From positions 4,343,724 through 4,407,723 of the forward strand of contig CM029367.1 of NCBI GenBank assembly GCA_017165825.1: 64,000 nt of DNA, given 5' to 3'. The notes beneath the pieces were generated by a model that was not told where the DNA came from, searched no databases, and saw nothing but the letters and a program-made list of their open reading frames with translations. Made by a program: the position numbers and the translations under genes. The stretch comes from Hepsetus odoe. Taxonomy: Eukaryota; Chordata; Actinopteri; Characiformes; Hepsetidae. Numbering within the stretch: the first letter of the stretch is position 1; each line of letters begins with the position of its first letter. Below are positions 38,970 through 50,764 of this stretch, in pieces.

Positions 38970-39885
38970 GTGAGTTTCAGAAAACACACACAATCATACA
39001 CACCCTGAACCAAACAGCAACTGCAAGCTCACGGTCTTTGCTTTAAAGCAGGTATAAAATATGTTTGATTTTGTGTGTACTTGGTTTTAGCACTCTTTCA
39101 GCACAAACGTGGGTGTGTGTTTGTGTGTGAGTGTGTTTTTGTATGAACTCTGTATAGAAGTTATAAGTGCAAATACAGACTGACACAGGGTGATGCGGCC
39201 AGGTCACAACCCATGAATAATTCACATGACTCACCACCTCTCCTCTCCTCATCCTTCTTTCACTCTCCTCTGTCCAAACATGTCTTCATCTTTTTTTCCT
39301 CACTGTTACTCTTCTCAAACCCCTTGCTTACTCTATTCCCCTTTCACTCCTCTCTCAGACTTTTGTACAGTAGAACTTCTTTCTGTCTTGTTCATTCTCT
39401 TTTTTCTCCTCAGTGTCCGGTCAACAGCCTCACCCGTTGCTCTGAACGATTAGGGGTGAACCGAGAGGTCCTATTTGTTGTGTGATTAATAACGGGATTA
39501 ATTCAGATTATAAATTTTTCCAATTTTGCAGTGGTGATTTGATGTCTTACATCAATGTTTCTTTATTTGTGTAGTTATATCCAGTGCTCTGCTTCATTTA
39601 CTCCATGGCCTAAACTTTCTGCCTCAGTGGAGCTTAGACGTATGTGTTATGTATGCTGATGTATATCGTCTCACTGTGAGCCTAATGGGCTCTGCAAATT
39701 ATTCAAAAACTTCTTTGACTGGCGAAAAAATCAGGGAACCAATTTGGGTGCTTCTTAAAACTTAGAAAAATCAGACTCAAATGATGAACCAAATGAAAGC
39801 GGAACAAAAATCTGAGGGAAACACAGCAAAAATCCTTGGAAGTATTTAATTGTCACCTTTTTTATTTTGTCATTTACATTCTCAT

Positions 39886-40060
39886 TGGGGGCAACGGTGG
39901 CCTAGCGGTCAGGGCGTTGATCGGAGGATCAGGGGTCCGAACCCCTTCCCGATAGGTTGCCCTGAGGTACCCTTGAGCAAGGTGCCGTCCCTGTCTCGCT
40001 CCTCCCTGCGATGGGCTGGCGACCTGTCCAGTGTGTGTCCCCTGTCCTTTGCCCTGTGTA
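39886..40060 (+). mobile_element. tRNA-derived SINE, 3'-truncated
   Basis: The head (GGGGGCAACGGTGGCCTAGC), a B-box-like GGGTCCGAACCCC and the start of the L2-like tail are present. The copy stops within the tail at about 40060. No target duplication is evident. Confidence 0.85.
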
Positions 40061-40818
40061 CTTACTGGACTGAAAAAAGAAATCCTTGCATATTTACAAA
40101 CAGCCTTACCCACTTTTTCTCTCTCAGATGGGTCTGGTTTTCCTGCAGCACTTTGTTTTTTGTTTGACAATCACCTGCCCCTGGACGCTACGCCAAAGCA
40201 GCTTTCTGAGATAATTCATTCTGGATGTCAGCCACATGGCCTATGGTCAATATGGTTAGTTCGTGGCCACTCTGAGGGAGAAAACCCATTAGGCTGCTAG
40301 AGATTTGGCTTGTGAGATTATGGCTCATTCATTTCGGGTCAGATACTTGCTTAATGTCTGTAAATAGTTGTAGTGAAAAACTGTATGTTCTTCTGTAGCT
40401 TCTCTAGCCAATGTTAGCTACATCTTATGCATTATTAATATGCTAGGATGAACCATTATGGTCCATGAAGATGTGTATTGCACTGTCAAAGAGTGGCACT
40501 TTGTAATGAGTATAGTATCATAAATTATCATACTACTTCAGATTTAGAGCACTGGCTCAGCATTCTGTTGTGATTACAAATGAAAATGAAGCATTTATAT
40601 AGTTATTATTAGTATACTATATTATATATTGTAATATATTTATTGATAAAAAGAACAGAATAGAGTCTAAACGTGTAAAGTACCTCAAGGTTAAATACTT
40701 CATGTATCCACCTGGCAGTGGCTTCAGTTTAATACACAGACCATATCAGAGCAATAGAAGCTAAAGCTCTGTGAGCCTGCATCTCTTTTTCCCTTCTCCC
40801 CTTCTCACTTTCTTATGG
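40061..40818. other. Gene-free part of the intron
   Basis: No repeat or exon is clear. An acceptor-like CTTTTTCTCTCTCAG at about 40113-40127 precedes an open frame, but its product (DGSGFPAALCF) matches nothing I know. Confidence 0.4.
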
Positions 40819-40923
40819 TCCCTCCCTCCCTCCCTCCCTCCCTCCCTCTCTCTTTCTCTCTCTTTCTCTCTCTTTCTCTCTCTCTTTCTCTCTCTCTCTT
40901 TCTCTCTCTATCTCTCTCTCTCT
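40819..40923. repeat. (CCTC)n/(CTTT)n pyrimidine tract
   Basis: About 105 bases of pyrimidine repeat, CCTC units followed by CTCTTT units, pyrimidine strand on +. Confidence 0.95.
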
Positions 40924-41211
40924 GTGCCTCTCTCGCCCTCACCTCCCCCTTCTATTTCAGCGATTTACGGATGACTCGGATGATTGACAAGGCAATTTGA
41001 AAGTGTCAAGTTTTTCTTCACCTTGCCCAGTGTTGTCATGAGCACCAAATTAAAAAAGATATATTGGGCTTACCTGGTAGAAGACTCGTTTATTTATTTT
41101 TTTTTCTTTCCCTTCTTTGGCCACAGATGTACCACTCAAACTCTCCTTGCACTTATCTGTGCTACCATGTGCTGCCAAGTAGCTAATTTACCTGAAGAAT
41201 TTGTGTTTGTG

Positions 41212-41250
<39 letters not shown>
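41212..41250. repeat. (TG)n microsatellite
   Basis: About 39 bases of TG repeat. Confidence 0.95.
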
Positions 41251-41284
41251 TCCTAAAACAGTTACACTAATATATAGTGTAAAT

Positions 41285-41640
41285 ACAGTTGTATGTGAAA
41301 GTTTGGGTGCCCCGGTAAAATTACATGCTTTGTTAATTTTCTCTATAAAAAAAGTCATTTAAATGTGAGATAAACTAAAATGCACTATTAAGTAAAGGTC
41401 AATACATTAATGTTATCTAATTATGGTGTGGAGCATTTCAAAGCATATAAAAGTGACAGCTTGTAATGTTGTAATATTCTGAGGAAGCAGGTCCCGGACA
41501 CTAATTTTGAATGATCAGTGAAGAAACTAAAGAAAAACTAATGCCTGGTATTGCAAGACAGTGATCCAAAACAAACTGTACATTAAGTATTTAAAGAAAT
41601 TATTAAGGCTTTACAATGGCCTTCACCATATATGGTGTAG
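41285..41640 (+). mobile_element. Tc1-like transposon remnant
   Basis: The left end ACAGTTGTATGTGAAAGTTT, then GGGTGCCCC, is a terminal motif common in fish Tc1-like elements. Interior words such as ACAGTGATCCAAAACA are also Tc1-type coding sequence (the catalytic-D region, DNDPKH-like). The copy is short, has large deletions and no open frame. Confidence 0.65.
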
Positions 41641-41651
41641 GTATATATAGA

Positions 41652-42842
41652 TAGACTAGCTCACAAAAGTGAGTGCACCCCTTACATTTATGTAAATATT
41701 TTATCATATCTTTTGATGGGACAACACTGAAGGTATGACACTTTGATACAATATAAAGTTGTCAGTGTACAGCTTGTATAACAGTGTAAATTTCCTGTCC
41801 CCTCAAAATAATTCAACACAAAGCCATCAATATCTAAACCACTGGCAACAGTACACAGTACACCCCTAAGTGAAAAATGTCCACATTTTGCCCAATTAGC
41901 CATTTTCCCTCCCTGGTGTCATGTGACTTGTTAGTGTTACAAGGTGTGAATGGGGAAGAGGTGTGTTAAATTTGGTGTTATCGCTCTCACACTCTCTCAT
42001 ACTGGTCACTGGATGTTCAACATGGCATCTCATGGCAAAGAACTCTGAGGATCTGATAAAAAGATCTGTTGCTCTACATAAAGATGGCCTAGTCTGAAAC
42101 TGAGCTGCAGCGCGGTGGCCAAGACCAAACAGCGGTTTAACAGAACAGGCTCCACTCAGAACAGGCCTCGCCATCATCCGCCAAAGAAGTTGAGTGCACG
42201 TGCTCAGCGTCATATCCAGAGATTGTCTTTTGAAAACAGACGTATGAGTGCTGCCAAAATTGCTGCAGAGGTTGAAGGGGTGGAGGGTCAGCCTGTCGTT
42301 TGGCACAGACCAAACGCTGCACAATACTTCAAGTTGGTCTGCATGACTGTCGTCCCAGAAGGAAGCCTTTTCTAAAGATGATGCACAAGAAAGCCTGCAA
42401 ACAGTTTGCTGAAGACAAGCAGACTAAGGACTTTGATTACTGGAACCATGCCCTGTGGTCTGATGAGACCAAGATGAACTTATTTGGTTCAGATGGTGTC
42501 AAGTGTATGTGGCAGCAACCAGGTGAGGAGTACAAAGACAAGTGTGTCTGTGAAGCTCTAGTGAACTCCATGCCCAAGAGAGTTGAGGCAGTGCTAATGA
42601 AAATAATTTTCACTTAGGGGTGTACTCACTTTTGTTGCCAGTGGTTTAGCCATTAATGACTGTGTATTGAGTTATTTTGAGGGGACAGCCAATTGACACT
42701 GTTATACAAGCTGTACACACGGGCTACTTTACATTGTATTAAAGTGTCATATCTTCAGTGTTGTCCCATCAAAAGAAATAAATATATAAATAAAAAATGT
42801 ACAAAAATGTGAGGGGTGCACTCACTTTTGTGAGATACTGTA
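41652..42842 (+). mobile_element. Tc1-like transposon, internally deleted
   Basis: The left end (CTCACAAAAGTGAGTGCACC) and right end (GGTGCACTCACTTTTGTGAG) are inverted repeats, and the similarity continues inward about 200 bases. The ORF at 42115-42375 encodes an N-terminal helix-turn-helix/paired-like part (LSARAQRHIQR, SAAKIAAEV). That at 42300-42617 encodes the first catalytic region (HALWSDETKMNLFG) and then jumps to the C-terminus (LVNSMPKRVEAVL). The second Asp and the Glu of the DDE triad are lost with the deletion, so it is inactive. It lies in the cdh23 intron. Confidence 0.9.
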
Positions 42843-42866
42843 TGTCACTAACATATATTGAAAATC

Positions 42867-42993
42867 TGCGATGGGCTGGCGACCTGTCCAGGGTGTGTCC
42901 CCCATCCTTCGCCCTGTGTGAACTGGGATGGACTCCAGCATGCCCCTGCAACCCCGCTTGGGACAAGCGGCAGAAAACGACTGACTGAATGAC
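42867..42993 (+). mobile_element. L2-like tail insertion, 5'-truncated
   Basis: Only the tail (GCGATGGGCTGGCGACCTGT to GACTGACTGAATGAC) is present. A perfect 13-base duplication, TATATTGAAAATC, flanks it at 42854-42866 and 42994-43006. It landed 25 bases beyond the end of the Tc1-like element. Confidence 0.93.
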
Positions 42994-43006
42994 TATATTG
43001 AAAATC

Positions 43007-43422
43007 AGTAAGAATACCTTAATTATGCTATCCTTGCAAAACAACCAATGAATATGGGGAAAGGATTCTATAGGGAAATGTAGACAGGAATCCAAAACTA
43101 GTGGGTTACGAGAAATGTGTGAAGGCTGACCGAAGTACGACTAACTGAAAAAGTGCCCCAATATGTGCATGAGCCATATTATTCCAGTATTTAGGAAATC
43201 AAAGTGAAACAATTAATTGGGCAAGACTTTTACAACTGTTTACAATTTCTATTTACAAATGCACGTATTTGTGTTCAGTTTGCTTGACAATTTAAACGTA
43301 ATTGCATAATTAATTGTTTTAATTTCTTACACAACTATTTACATTTGATATACCATATGTATTGATATGTTAGGAGCTGCATTTATGATGTTTTTAAGTT
43401 TGCTTTAGTGCCATTAACATAA
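43007..43422. other. Gene-free part of the intron
   Basis: AT-rich sequence with no visible exon or named repeat. Confidence 0.45.
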
Positions 43423-43427
43423 AAATC

Positions 43428-43694
43428 TGTCACGGCTGAGTTTCGTTTTGGGCACGGTAGAGGGCGCTCTGTTCTGACTGAACACACCTGAGCTCATGAA
43501 GGCACAGGTGTGCTTCATTGGGGCTGCTATTTAAGCCCCTATGAGTCAGAACAGAGCGCGGTTCATTCACGAGGTGAAGCCTCATGTTAATAGTGCCATT
43601 TTAGTTCTCTGTACTTTGGTTTATGGTTAATAAAGTTATGTTCCTGACTCCTGGCTCTGCACTGACGTCCTTCCCACGCCCCGCCCCTGTTACA
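43428..43694. mobile_element. Solo LTR, probably Ty3/Gypsy-like
   Basis: The 267-base unit begins TGTCACGG and ends CTGTTACA, the TG...CA form of LTRs. It is flanked by a perfect 5-base duplication AAATC (43423-43427 and 43695-43699), as expected for integrase-mediated insertion. Inside are a TATA-like CTATTTAAGCCCC and, on the + strand, an AATAAA polyadenylation signal near 43629. This order suggests + orientation. No gag or pol sequence is adjacent, so the internal part was lost, presumably by LTR-LTR recombination. The superfamily is inferred only from the ends and duplication length. Confidence 0.85.
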
Positions 43695-43699
43695 AAATC

Positions 43700-44106
43700 C
43701 TACTGGAAAATCCACAAAAAATTGCATCGGAAGTTTACACTTTTAGCAGAAATTCTCAGCTTCTTTCGATGAGCTGAGAGAAAAGTAATACATGCTAAAA
43801 ACACTGATATTACTGGCAATAAGTAAATGTAAAAGTTTTTAGGGTTTAATGTCTACCTACAACAGAGTCACTCTGCCCTCTGTGTCTAGCACACTGTCCT
43901 CTTTGCCCTGTGTCACTGTGATTGGTGGCCGGAGCTGTCAGGCATGTCTGATTGGCTGACGGTGATGGCTTGTTCAGCACAGTGTGTATGCGCTACTGGC
44001 CACTAATAATTTGTCAGCATTACAGCATATTAGTGTCGCAGATGTGCTCGCACAAGAGGACTTCCAGAACACTAGCCCATGACTACCGAGTGAATCAGCC
44101 ACTCTA

Positions 44107-44147
<41 letters not shown>

Positions 44148-44644
44148 TGTGTCTTCTTGTGTGTGTGTGTGTGTGTGTGCTTGCTTAATGCTTGTGGATG
44201 GGAGAGGTTTCATTAGTAAATAGGAAGTTGTTTGGCAAATTAAAAGCACCTACAAGGTATATTAACCGTGCAGGTATACCCCTTAATGACCATCTTGCAG
44301 ATTTGGCAACAACAATAAAGAAAATAAAACTACAGCTGGTATTAGTGCTAAAGCTGCACAATTGGGGCAAAACATCAGTATTGGTATTAGACTGCTGCAT
44401 ATTCTGATAGTTCGGACTTTCAATCAGTTAAAGAGTTCATATTGTCAACATTTTATGATTGCAAGTGTGTAAATATTGTTTAAGTTTCACTTCAATATAG
44501 TCTATATGCAGAAATTAAGCTGCAAAAGTTTCCCATTTTTGTAATTTAATAGTTTTAGTGATGTCATGGTGACAACACATTAAAAAATGTAGAGCAGCCA
44601 ATCAGAAAACAAACTATTTGCATATATCCTCCTATAGCACATTA
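43700..44644. other. Intron sequence with (TG)n
   Basis: A (TG)n tract with TTTGTGTGTCTTCTTG interruption lies at 44109-44180. Nothing else is recognised. Confidence 0.5.
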
Positions 44645-44960
44645 AGTCAAATCAAGTCAACTCAAGTTTATTGATATTGTGCTTTTTGCAACTGGTGTGG
44701 TCACAAAGCAGCTTTACAGAATCCGGGTCCGAGCCCCAATTGGGTAAGCCGTGGGTGACAGAGGCGAGGGAAAACTCCCCAGACATGAGGAAGAAACCTT
44801 GGGGGAGACCAAGACCCAAAAGGGGAACCCATCCTCCTCTGGTCGACACCGGAAATGAAAGGAAAGAAAGAAAGAGAAAAACCCTGCATGGTGGTAGTTT
44901 CCAGTAAATATGGGTTACAGTAAAAGTAAAAGAGTCCATTGGTGACTGTAAATGGAGGTT
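44645..44960 (-). mobile_element. LINE 3' end, minus strand
   Basis: Read on +, the sequence CTCAAGTTTATTGATATTGT, then CACAAAGCAGCTTTACAGAA, then ACATGAGGAAGAAACCTTGG is the inverse of a common fish LINE 3' end. The short tandem AAGTCAAATCAAGTCAACTC at the left is its terminal microsatellite. It is strongly 5'-truncated. I am unsure of the clade. Confidence 0.7.
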
Positions 44961-45281
44961 CATGATCTAATGGTGGAAGCTCTGTTTGAGTGGGGGAAGC
45001 TTTAATTTTCGTGGCAGCAGCTCCTGCAGAAGAGGCAGTCTGAAGTTCAGGTCGGGAGAAAAATAAAATGATAGTAGTTTCGCCGACTCAGTGTAGCAGC
45101 TGGAATGGAACTCAGAGGATCAGAGATCGATGGACTTGCTTTCAGAAAACACCCAAACCATCCACCACACAGGTGGTGGACAGCCAACCACCGCAAACAG
45201 AGAGAAAGGAATTAGATCTGTTTTGAACTATTGTACAGACCGAAAATTAAAAAAATGCAGCATTGTGACTCCTATTACAAT

Positions 45282-45335
45282 CTGACTAAAAAGGACTGAT
45301 CCTGACTAAAAAGGACAGCTCGGACTAAAACGGAC
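45282..45335. repeat. Three tandem copies of a 20-base unit
   Basis: The word GACTAAAA(A/C)GGAC recurs at about 45283, 45303 and 45323, with a period near 20 bases. It is too short to assign a function. Confidence 0.8.
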
Positions 45336-45536
45336 ACAAAAAACAAACTCTTTAATTTAAATGGATGAACAGATACACTAAGCAATACTTTTGATTTGCA
45401 TATTTCATCCTTCTTTAATAGAATTACATAGACCAGTATCATTGTAATAATAAAAAGACTATAATATAATTTGTGGCCCTAATCATATTACACAAAGATT
45501 CCACAATGAGGTCTATATTAAATCATTTTCATTTAC

Positions 45537-46160
45537 GTTTACACCTGTTTATGTGCATCTTGATTATCAGGATTATTCGGGATCGGAATGAGCCACATAA
45601 ACATGTGTGTGTGGATGCACCAATGTTGCATTAAAAATGATTTCAGATCTTTCACTCAGACCACTTCAGGAGGTCTGAGAGACATTCAAGCCACATGTTA
45701 TAGCAGTGTAAACACATCTGTCTCATTTAACTACCAAATCACAGCCAGTACTGTGACAGCACCCCTGCTGTTCTGTTCATAGATACTTAATGCACTTTCA
45801 TTTGCATTGCAGTTTCACCTCCGAGTTTAATCTTCTGTTTTGGATGAGCCAGTTAGCTCAAATGAAGCAGCAATTAAACTTTATCTCACCTTCTCATTTT
45901 TCACTCTTTTAACACATGGAGTCCATGATGGCGATGACACAGGAGTTCATTTTTTCTGTACACATGAGAAATTATGCTTTATTCAAAATAAAACAGAAAA
46001 AATGAGGAGCAGCACAGATGATTGGTTGTTAAAGACAAGCCGGTTTACATATTGCTCACCGTATAGTAACTGGATTTCAGTCTGGCTGACTGGAGACGCA
46101 TTTGACTACAGGATCCATTCCAGATTATGATCACATGAATTGATCTGGTGTAAACAGGGC
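45537..46160. mobile_element. DNA-transposon-like element with terminal inverted repeats
   Basis: The left end GTTTACACCTGTTTATGTGC and the right end (inverse complement CTGTTTACACCAGATCAATT) are similar, and the similarity continues inward about 50 bases with gaps to a shared GGAATG. The interior frame 45840-46130 has no recognisable transposase. The superfamily is unknown. Confidence 0.55.
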
Positions 46161-46222
46161 CTATGATTTGTTCTAAATGGGCATAAATGTAAATATGCAA
46201 TTATAACTTATATAATAGATTA

Positions 46223-47690
46223 TACACTGCCTGTCCTAAAGAATAGTCACCACCTGGATTTTTTTAATAACTTCTTTAACTCTAACTGATGCAGTGAGTA
46301 GCTTCTCATTGCTTAAGCAGCCATGTCGGAAGAAACATCCTGTGGCTGTGGAAAATATGTTAACCTGTTTCCGAAGAATCAAATACAAGCGAAGAAAACA
46401 TCTAAGGAGAAGCTGAAACTACTAAAATTGGGTTAGGAACTGTCCAACACATTATTAAAAGCTGGAGGGATAATGGGGAACCATCATCTTTAACTATCAT
46501 AAAGGGAACTCTGTGTAGCGGTGTAGCATTAAGAAAACCACTGATCAGTGAGGCTAATCACAAAAGAAGGCTTCAAGTTGCTCGAGAGCATGAAGACTCT
46601 GGAGCAATGGGAGAAGGTCATGTGGTCTGATGAGTCCAGATTTACAGCACTGTGCAAAAGTTTTAGGCCGGTGTGGAAAAAATACTGTAAACAAAGAATG
46701 CTTTCAGAAATATAAATAATGATTGTTTATTTTGATCAATTTACAAAATGCAAAGTGAGCGAACAAAAGAAAAATCGAAATCAGATCAATATTTGGTGTT
46801 ACTACCTTTTGCCTCCAAACCAGCATCAGTTCTTCTGGCCCCCACAGAGCCCTGATCTCCACATCATCCAGTGTGTCTGGATCACATGAACAGACAGAAG
46901 GATGTGAGGAAGCCTACATCCACAGAAGATCTGTGGTCAGTTCTCCAAGATGTTTGGAACAACCTACCAGCCGAGTTCCTTCAAAAACTGTGTGCAAGTG
47001 TACCTAGAAGAATTGAGGCTGTTTTGAAGGCAAAGGGTGGTCACACCAAATATTGATTTGATTTAGATTTCACTTTTGTTCATTCACTGCATTTTGTTGA
47101 TTGATGAAAATAAATGATTAACACTTCCATTTTGGAAAGCATTCTTTGTTTACAGCATTTATTCCACACCTGCCTAAAACTTTTGCACAGTACTGTATGT
47201 CCAATGATGGGCACATCAGGGTAAGAAGACAGGCGCATGACGTGATGCACCCATCATGCCTAGTACAAGTCTGTGAGGGCAGTGCTATGATCTGGGGTTG
47301 CTGCAGCTGGTCCGATCTAGGTTCAGCAACATTATGTGCCCAAAGAATGAGGTCAGCTGACCACCTGAATATACTGAATGACCAGGATATTCCAGTCAGT
47401 GAATTTCTTCTTCCCCAAAGGCATGGGCATATTCCAAGATGACAATGCCAGGATTCATCGGCTCAGATTATGAAAGAGTGGTTCAGACCTTAACCCCATT
47501 GAGAATCTTTGGGATGTGCTGGAGAAGAATTTGCGCAGCGATTCGGCTCTCGCATCATCTCTACAAGATCTTGGTGAAAAATGTATGCAACTCTGGATAG
47601 AAATGAATGTTGTGACATTGCAGAAGCTTAACAAAACGATTGTCCAACAAAATATTACAGCGTGTGACTTTTTTTTGGATGGGGAGTGTA
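46223..47690 (+). mobile_element. Tc1-like transposon split by a second transposon
   Basis: The left end TACACTGCCTGTCCTAAAGA and the right end TTTGGATGGGGAGTGTA form an inverted repeat with TA outside both. The left half carries transposase-coding remnants such as the stretch encoding QWEKVMWSDESRF. The right half continues with sequence for MIWGCCSWS and NPIENLWDVLEKNLR-like segments. The coding sequence is interrupted at 46643 by another element (46645-47195) and contains frameshifts, so it is dead. Confidence 0.88.
46645..47195 (+). mobile_element. Mariner/Tc1-type element, copy 4, nested
   Basis: The ends CAGCACTGTGCAAAAGTTTT and CCTAAAACTTTTGCACAGTA are inverted repeats flanked by TA (46643-46644 and 47196-47197). 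The interior carries the same transposase C-terminal remnant as copy 1 (DLWSVLQDVWNNLPAEFLQK, VPRRIEAVLKAKGG). At 551 bases it is the longest copy with both ends. Confidence 0.92.
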
Positions 47691-47692
47691 TA

Positions 47693-47945
47693 AGTGAAAG
47701 TGAAAACCCTTGTCATTGCAAGGTCACAGCACAGCAGAACCACAACGAAATTGGACCTCTGCATTTAACCTATGCACACCCAAACACTGTGCAGCAGTGG
47801 GCAGCTATTGAAAGCGCCCGGGGAGCAGTGACGGGGACGGCACCTTGCTCAAGGGTACCTCAGGGCAACCTATTGGGAAGTGGTTCGAACCCCTGATCCT
47901 CCGATCATGCAGCTAACACCCTAACCACTAGGCCACCGCTGCCCC
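47693..47945 (-). mobile_element. tRNA-derived SINE, minus strand
   Basis: Read on +, it begins AGTGAAAGTGAAAACCCTTG and ends at the tRNA-like head GGCCACCGCTGCCCC. It contains the body (CAAGGGTACCTCAGGGCAAC) and the inverted B-box (GTGGTTCGAACCCC). It starts directly at the TA of the preceding Tc1-like element. Confidence 0.87.
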
Positions 47946-48399
47946 ATATTATATGCATATTATACATTATTAACATTTTAAAGAAGTTATGTGCTCTAAA
48001 CTGCACCCAAAAGTCTGTAGCACCTTAAAGATGACCTAGATGCAGGTTGAACAGATAGAGAGTAATTTTGGGTATGTAATTATAAAAAGAAATTTGGTGA
48101 CTATTGAATTATGTTCAGTGTTAGCACTTCATAAACTTCAGAAATGTCTTTGCTGATTGACTGCTTCTGAGCAAAATTAATTTTGTTGGTGTCCGTCATT
48201 TGTGTGCGACTCTTTTTGACTGCCTATGAAAAACGAAAATGTGGTGCTTTCAGGAAACTTAAAGTTTTCTTGAGATACACTAAAGTTAACCCATCTCAAA
48301 TTTTTTTTAAATTCGAAAGGTAAAAAAAACTCAATTCTTTGGTTTGGAACCAAACAATTCTTTGGTGAGAAAGGACATGCCTTTGGTCTGTTTGAAGGT

Positions 48400-48505
48400 G
48401 GAAGGAAGGGAGGATGCAGAGGACAGGAAGAAATGGAAACGGATCATCGGCTATGGTGACCACTAAACGGGAGCAGCTGAAAGAAGAAGAAGAAGAAAAC
48501 TCTAT
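48400..48505 (+). mobile_element. RTE-like LINE, short 3' end fragment
   Basis: AGGATGCAGAGGACAGGAAG followed by CTAAACGGGAGCAGCTGAAA and an (AAG)n end matches the extreme 3' end of the LINE at 51488-55380. About 100 bases remain. Confidence 0.75.
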
Positions 48506-50245
48506 TTAGGCTACCCCGGCTGGTAATCAAACCCCTTTTGCCGGGAGGCGACAGGGCTAAACAATATGCTCTGTGATACTTTACTACTATCCAGCAACAA
48601 AAAAGAGATCAGATCATCACAAAAAGGCCCAAAATCACAAGAATTTGCTTATTCATATCAAATGTCTGAGTAAATTAGACCCAAAGTCATTCAGTGAATA
48701 TACAGAGGTTAAATACAGCCCCATCATTTCATAGTTTTTTATACAGGCTTATTTCCTCATGTTACCCTACACTGAAATGTGTTTGTAGCACATCAGTGTG
48801 TATTTTTGTGTATTTTGGTAAAAACAGTTGCCCATACTTGCATAAAATCCTTCCTTGCAATTTATTACACTCTCTCCCTTCTATTCTCTGAAAAATTCCA
48901 CCGAGACCACTGTGTTTGCTCACTAACGAATTGGCAAGTGACTTAATTAGACTAATTAGTCAATTAGCTAACTGCAGCAGATGCATTCATCTCTTGAAAT
49001 GACAAAATACTCCAGGTCCGCATGGCGTCGAGTAAAGGGCATTCTGGAGATAAGCATAATGTTAGTTTAACTGCACCCTCCTACTTCACCATCGGCAACT
49101 TTCGGACCTTAATTAATGTACGTGCCAAAATGACACTGAAATGAATCACCGCAGATGGGGTTTGATGGTCTTTATGTACACCAGTAAAAACGAGGCTCAT
49201 TGTTTGCCATTTGTGCTGTGTTTCTACAGTTGCCACAAATCACTGTGGAGTTTACGCGTGTCTGTCTTTCTATACCTCAAGTGAAGTCATTATGAATTAG
49301 CAAGAAATCTGTTAAAATATTCAGTGGCAAAACCTCAAATCTGGAGGGGAAGCAGGTCATTGCTGGACTTCTCATACAAGAGAGCTCTGCTAAGTGGCAA
49401 CTCAATACACCACTGATACATGAGAATCCTCCACAGCGACCGATTTATGAAACAGTTGGCTGATGTGAACAGTTGGCTGACATGCTGGAAGAGCCTGTTG
49501 CTGAAGGGGACAGATAATGCAAGAAGCGGTGTTATTGCAGTACATATGGCTGGATTTCCATCTTATATTGCCAAAAAAAGAAAAAAAGTTCAAAGATGGT
49601 TACATTTTTCCAGTGAACCTAAATGTGGCTCAAAATGTGCAAACCGTTACATGCCAAATCTTATTAACAAAGTCATTAATGCTTCCTTGATGATGTGAAG
49701 TTTTTGTGTTCTGGCCAACTGAGAAATCCACACTTGCTATGTTGTGTCTTGCCCTTGTAAACCTTTCTGGTTTTAGTTACCTACTTGTATATCTAGCTAA
49801 GTCACTATGAGGTTAGCAAAATATGCATATGAGTGCATGTGTGCATTAAAGTATGATCAGGCCAGAGGTTCTGTATAGTGGTAGATATCATTTATTATCT
49901 ATTTGGCATTAATTACCATCAGAGTTTAAAGAAGCCATGTTTATGTTCCTGATGGCTTTGGAACAGTTTCCCAGTGTGTTTATTGCTCACAAACATTTTT
50001 ATTGTCAGTATGATTGGTGACTCAAGCCATGGAATTGCTATGTGTGTGCGCGTGTGCGTGTGTGTGTCTGTGTGTGTGTGTGTGTGTTGGTTAGCTATCT
50101 GGGCAATGCTTCAACCAGACTCTGAATGTGTTTATAAAGCAGAGATGGTGGATTTGGCTACCTGCTCAGTGCATCGATATTTGATCTAAGGAAATTAGGT
50201 CTTCTGGCCTCTATTTGTGTGCGTACAAAACACACACACACGCAC

Positions 50246-50294
<49 letters not shown>

Positions 50295-50689
50295 CACCAT
50301 CTCATCATCTCATCATGTCTTAAGCTACTTGAACTTGAGTCCTTGGTTTGCTAGATGGGAAGTTCTGTTAAATTTTTTGTTTGTTTAGAAAGACTCTTTA
50401 AAATTAATATTTGACCTAAAATCAAACACACAGTTTTACACTTTCCCTCGATATAGCTGATTAGCCAAGGAATAGTTGAAGCCTAGGAGCAGAACGGTGT
50501 TACTAACAGTGATAATATAAATAGCTCAAGTTGTTTCTGGAAATAAAAAAACCACCGAAACTTCTCTTTACAGGCTCAAACTGTTTTTAAATCTTCATAA
50601 GAGCCCTTTGTAAATACCAGCCTTAGTCTTGTCTGAAATGGCAGCTTGTACTGGTGAAGTTTTCTTTTTTAGGACTTACAGTAAGTCAG
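48506..50689. other. Intron sequence with homeodomain-motif cluster and microsatellites
   Basis: No exon is recognised. Three AATTAG words at 48945-48950, 48954-48959 and 48962-48967 include the perfect palindrome GACTAATTAGTC (48950-48961), and TTAATTAA occurs at about 49109. A (TG)n lies at 50045-50087 and a (CA)n at 50229-50287. Confidence 0.5.
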
Positions 50690-50724
50690 ACTACATCCTA
50701 AACCACATCCACAAGTCTGCACCA

Positions 50725-50727
<3 letters not shown>

Positions 50728-50762
<35 letters not shown>
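50728..50762. repeat. Poly(A) tract
   Basis: About 35 consecutive A residues. The 8-base word ACTACATC lies at 50690-50697 and again directly after the A-run at 50762-50769. This could mark a tiny, extremely 5'-truncated retroposed insert ending in poly(A). Confidence 0.85.

Positions 50763-50764
<2 letters not shown>

Noticed and set aside
40113..40300. Possible exon after an acceptor-like CTCTCTCAG
   Set aside because: The predicted peptide matches no known family, there is no clear donor, and it does not continue the cadherin repeat.
42115..42617. Transposase frames as a domesticated gene
   Set aside because: The frames are overlapping, deleted in the catalytic core and bounded by terminal inverted repeats, so this is a dead transposon.
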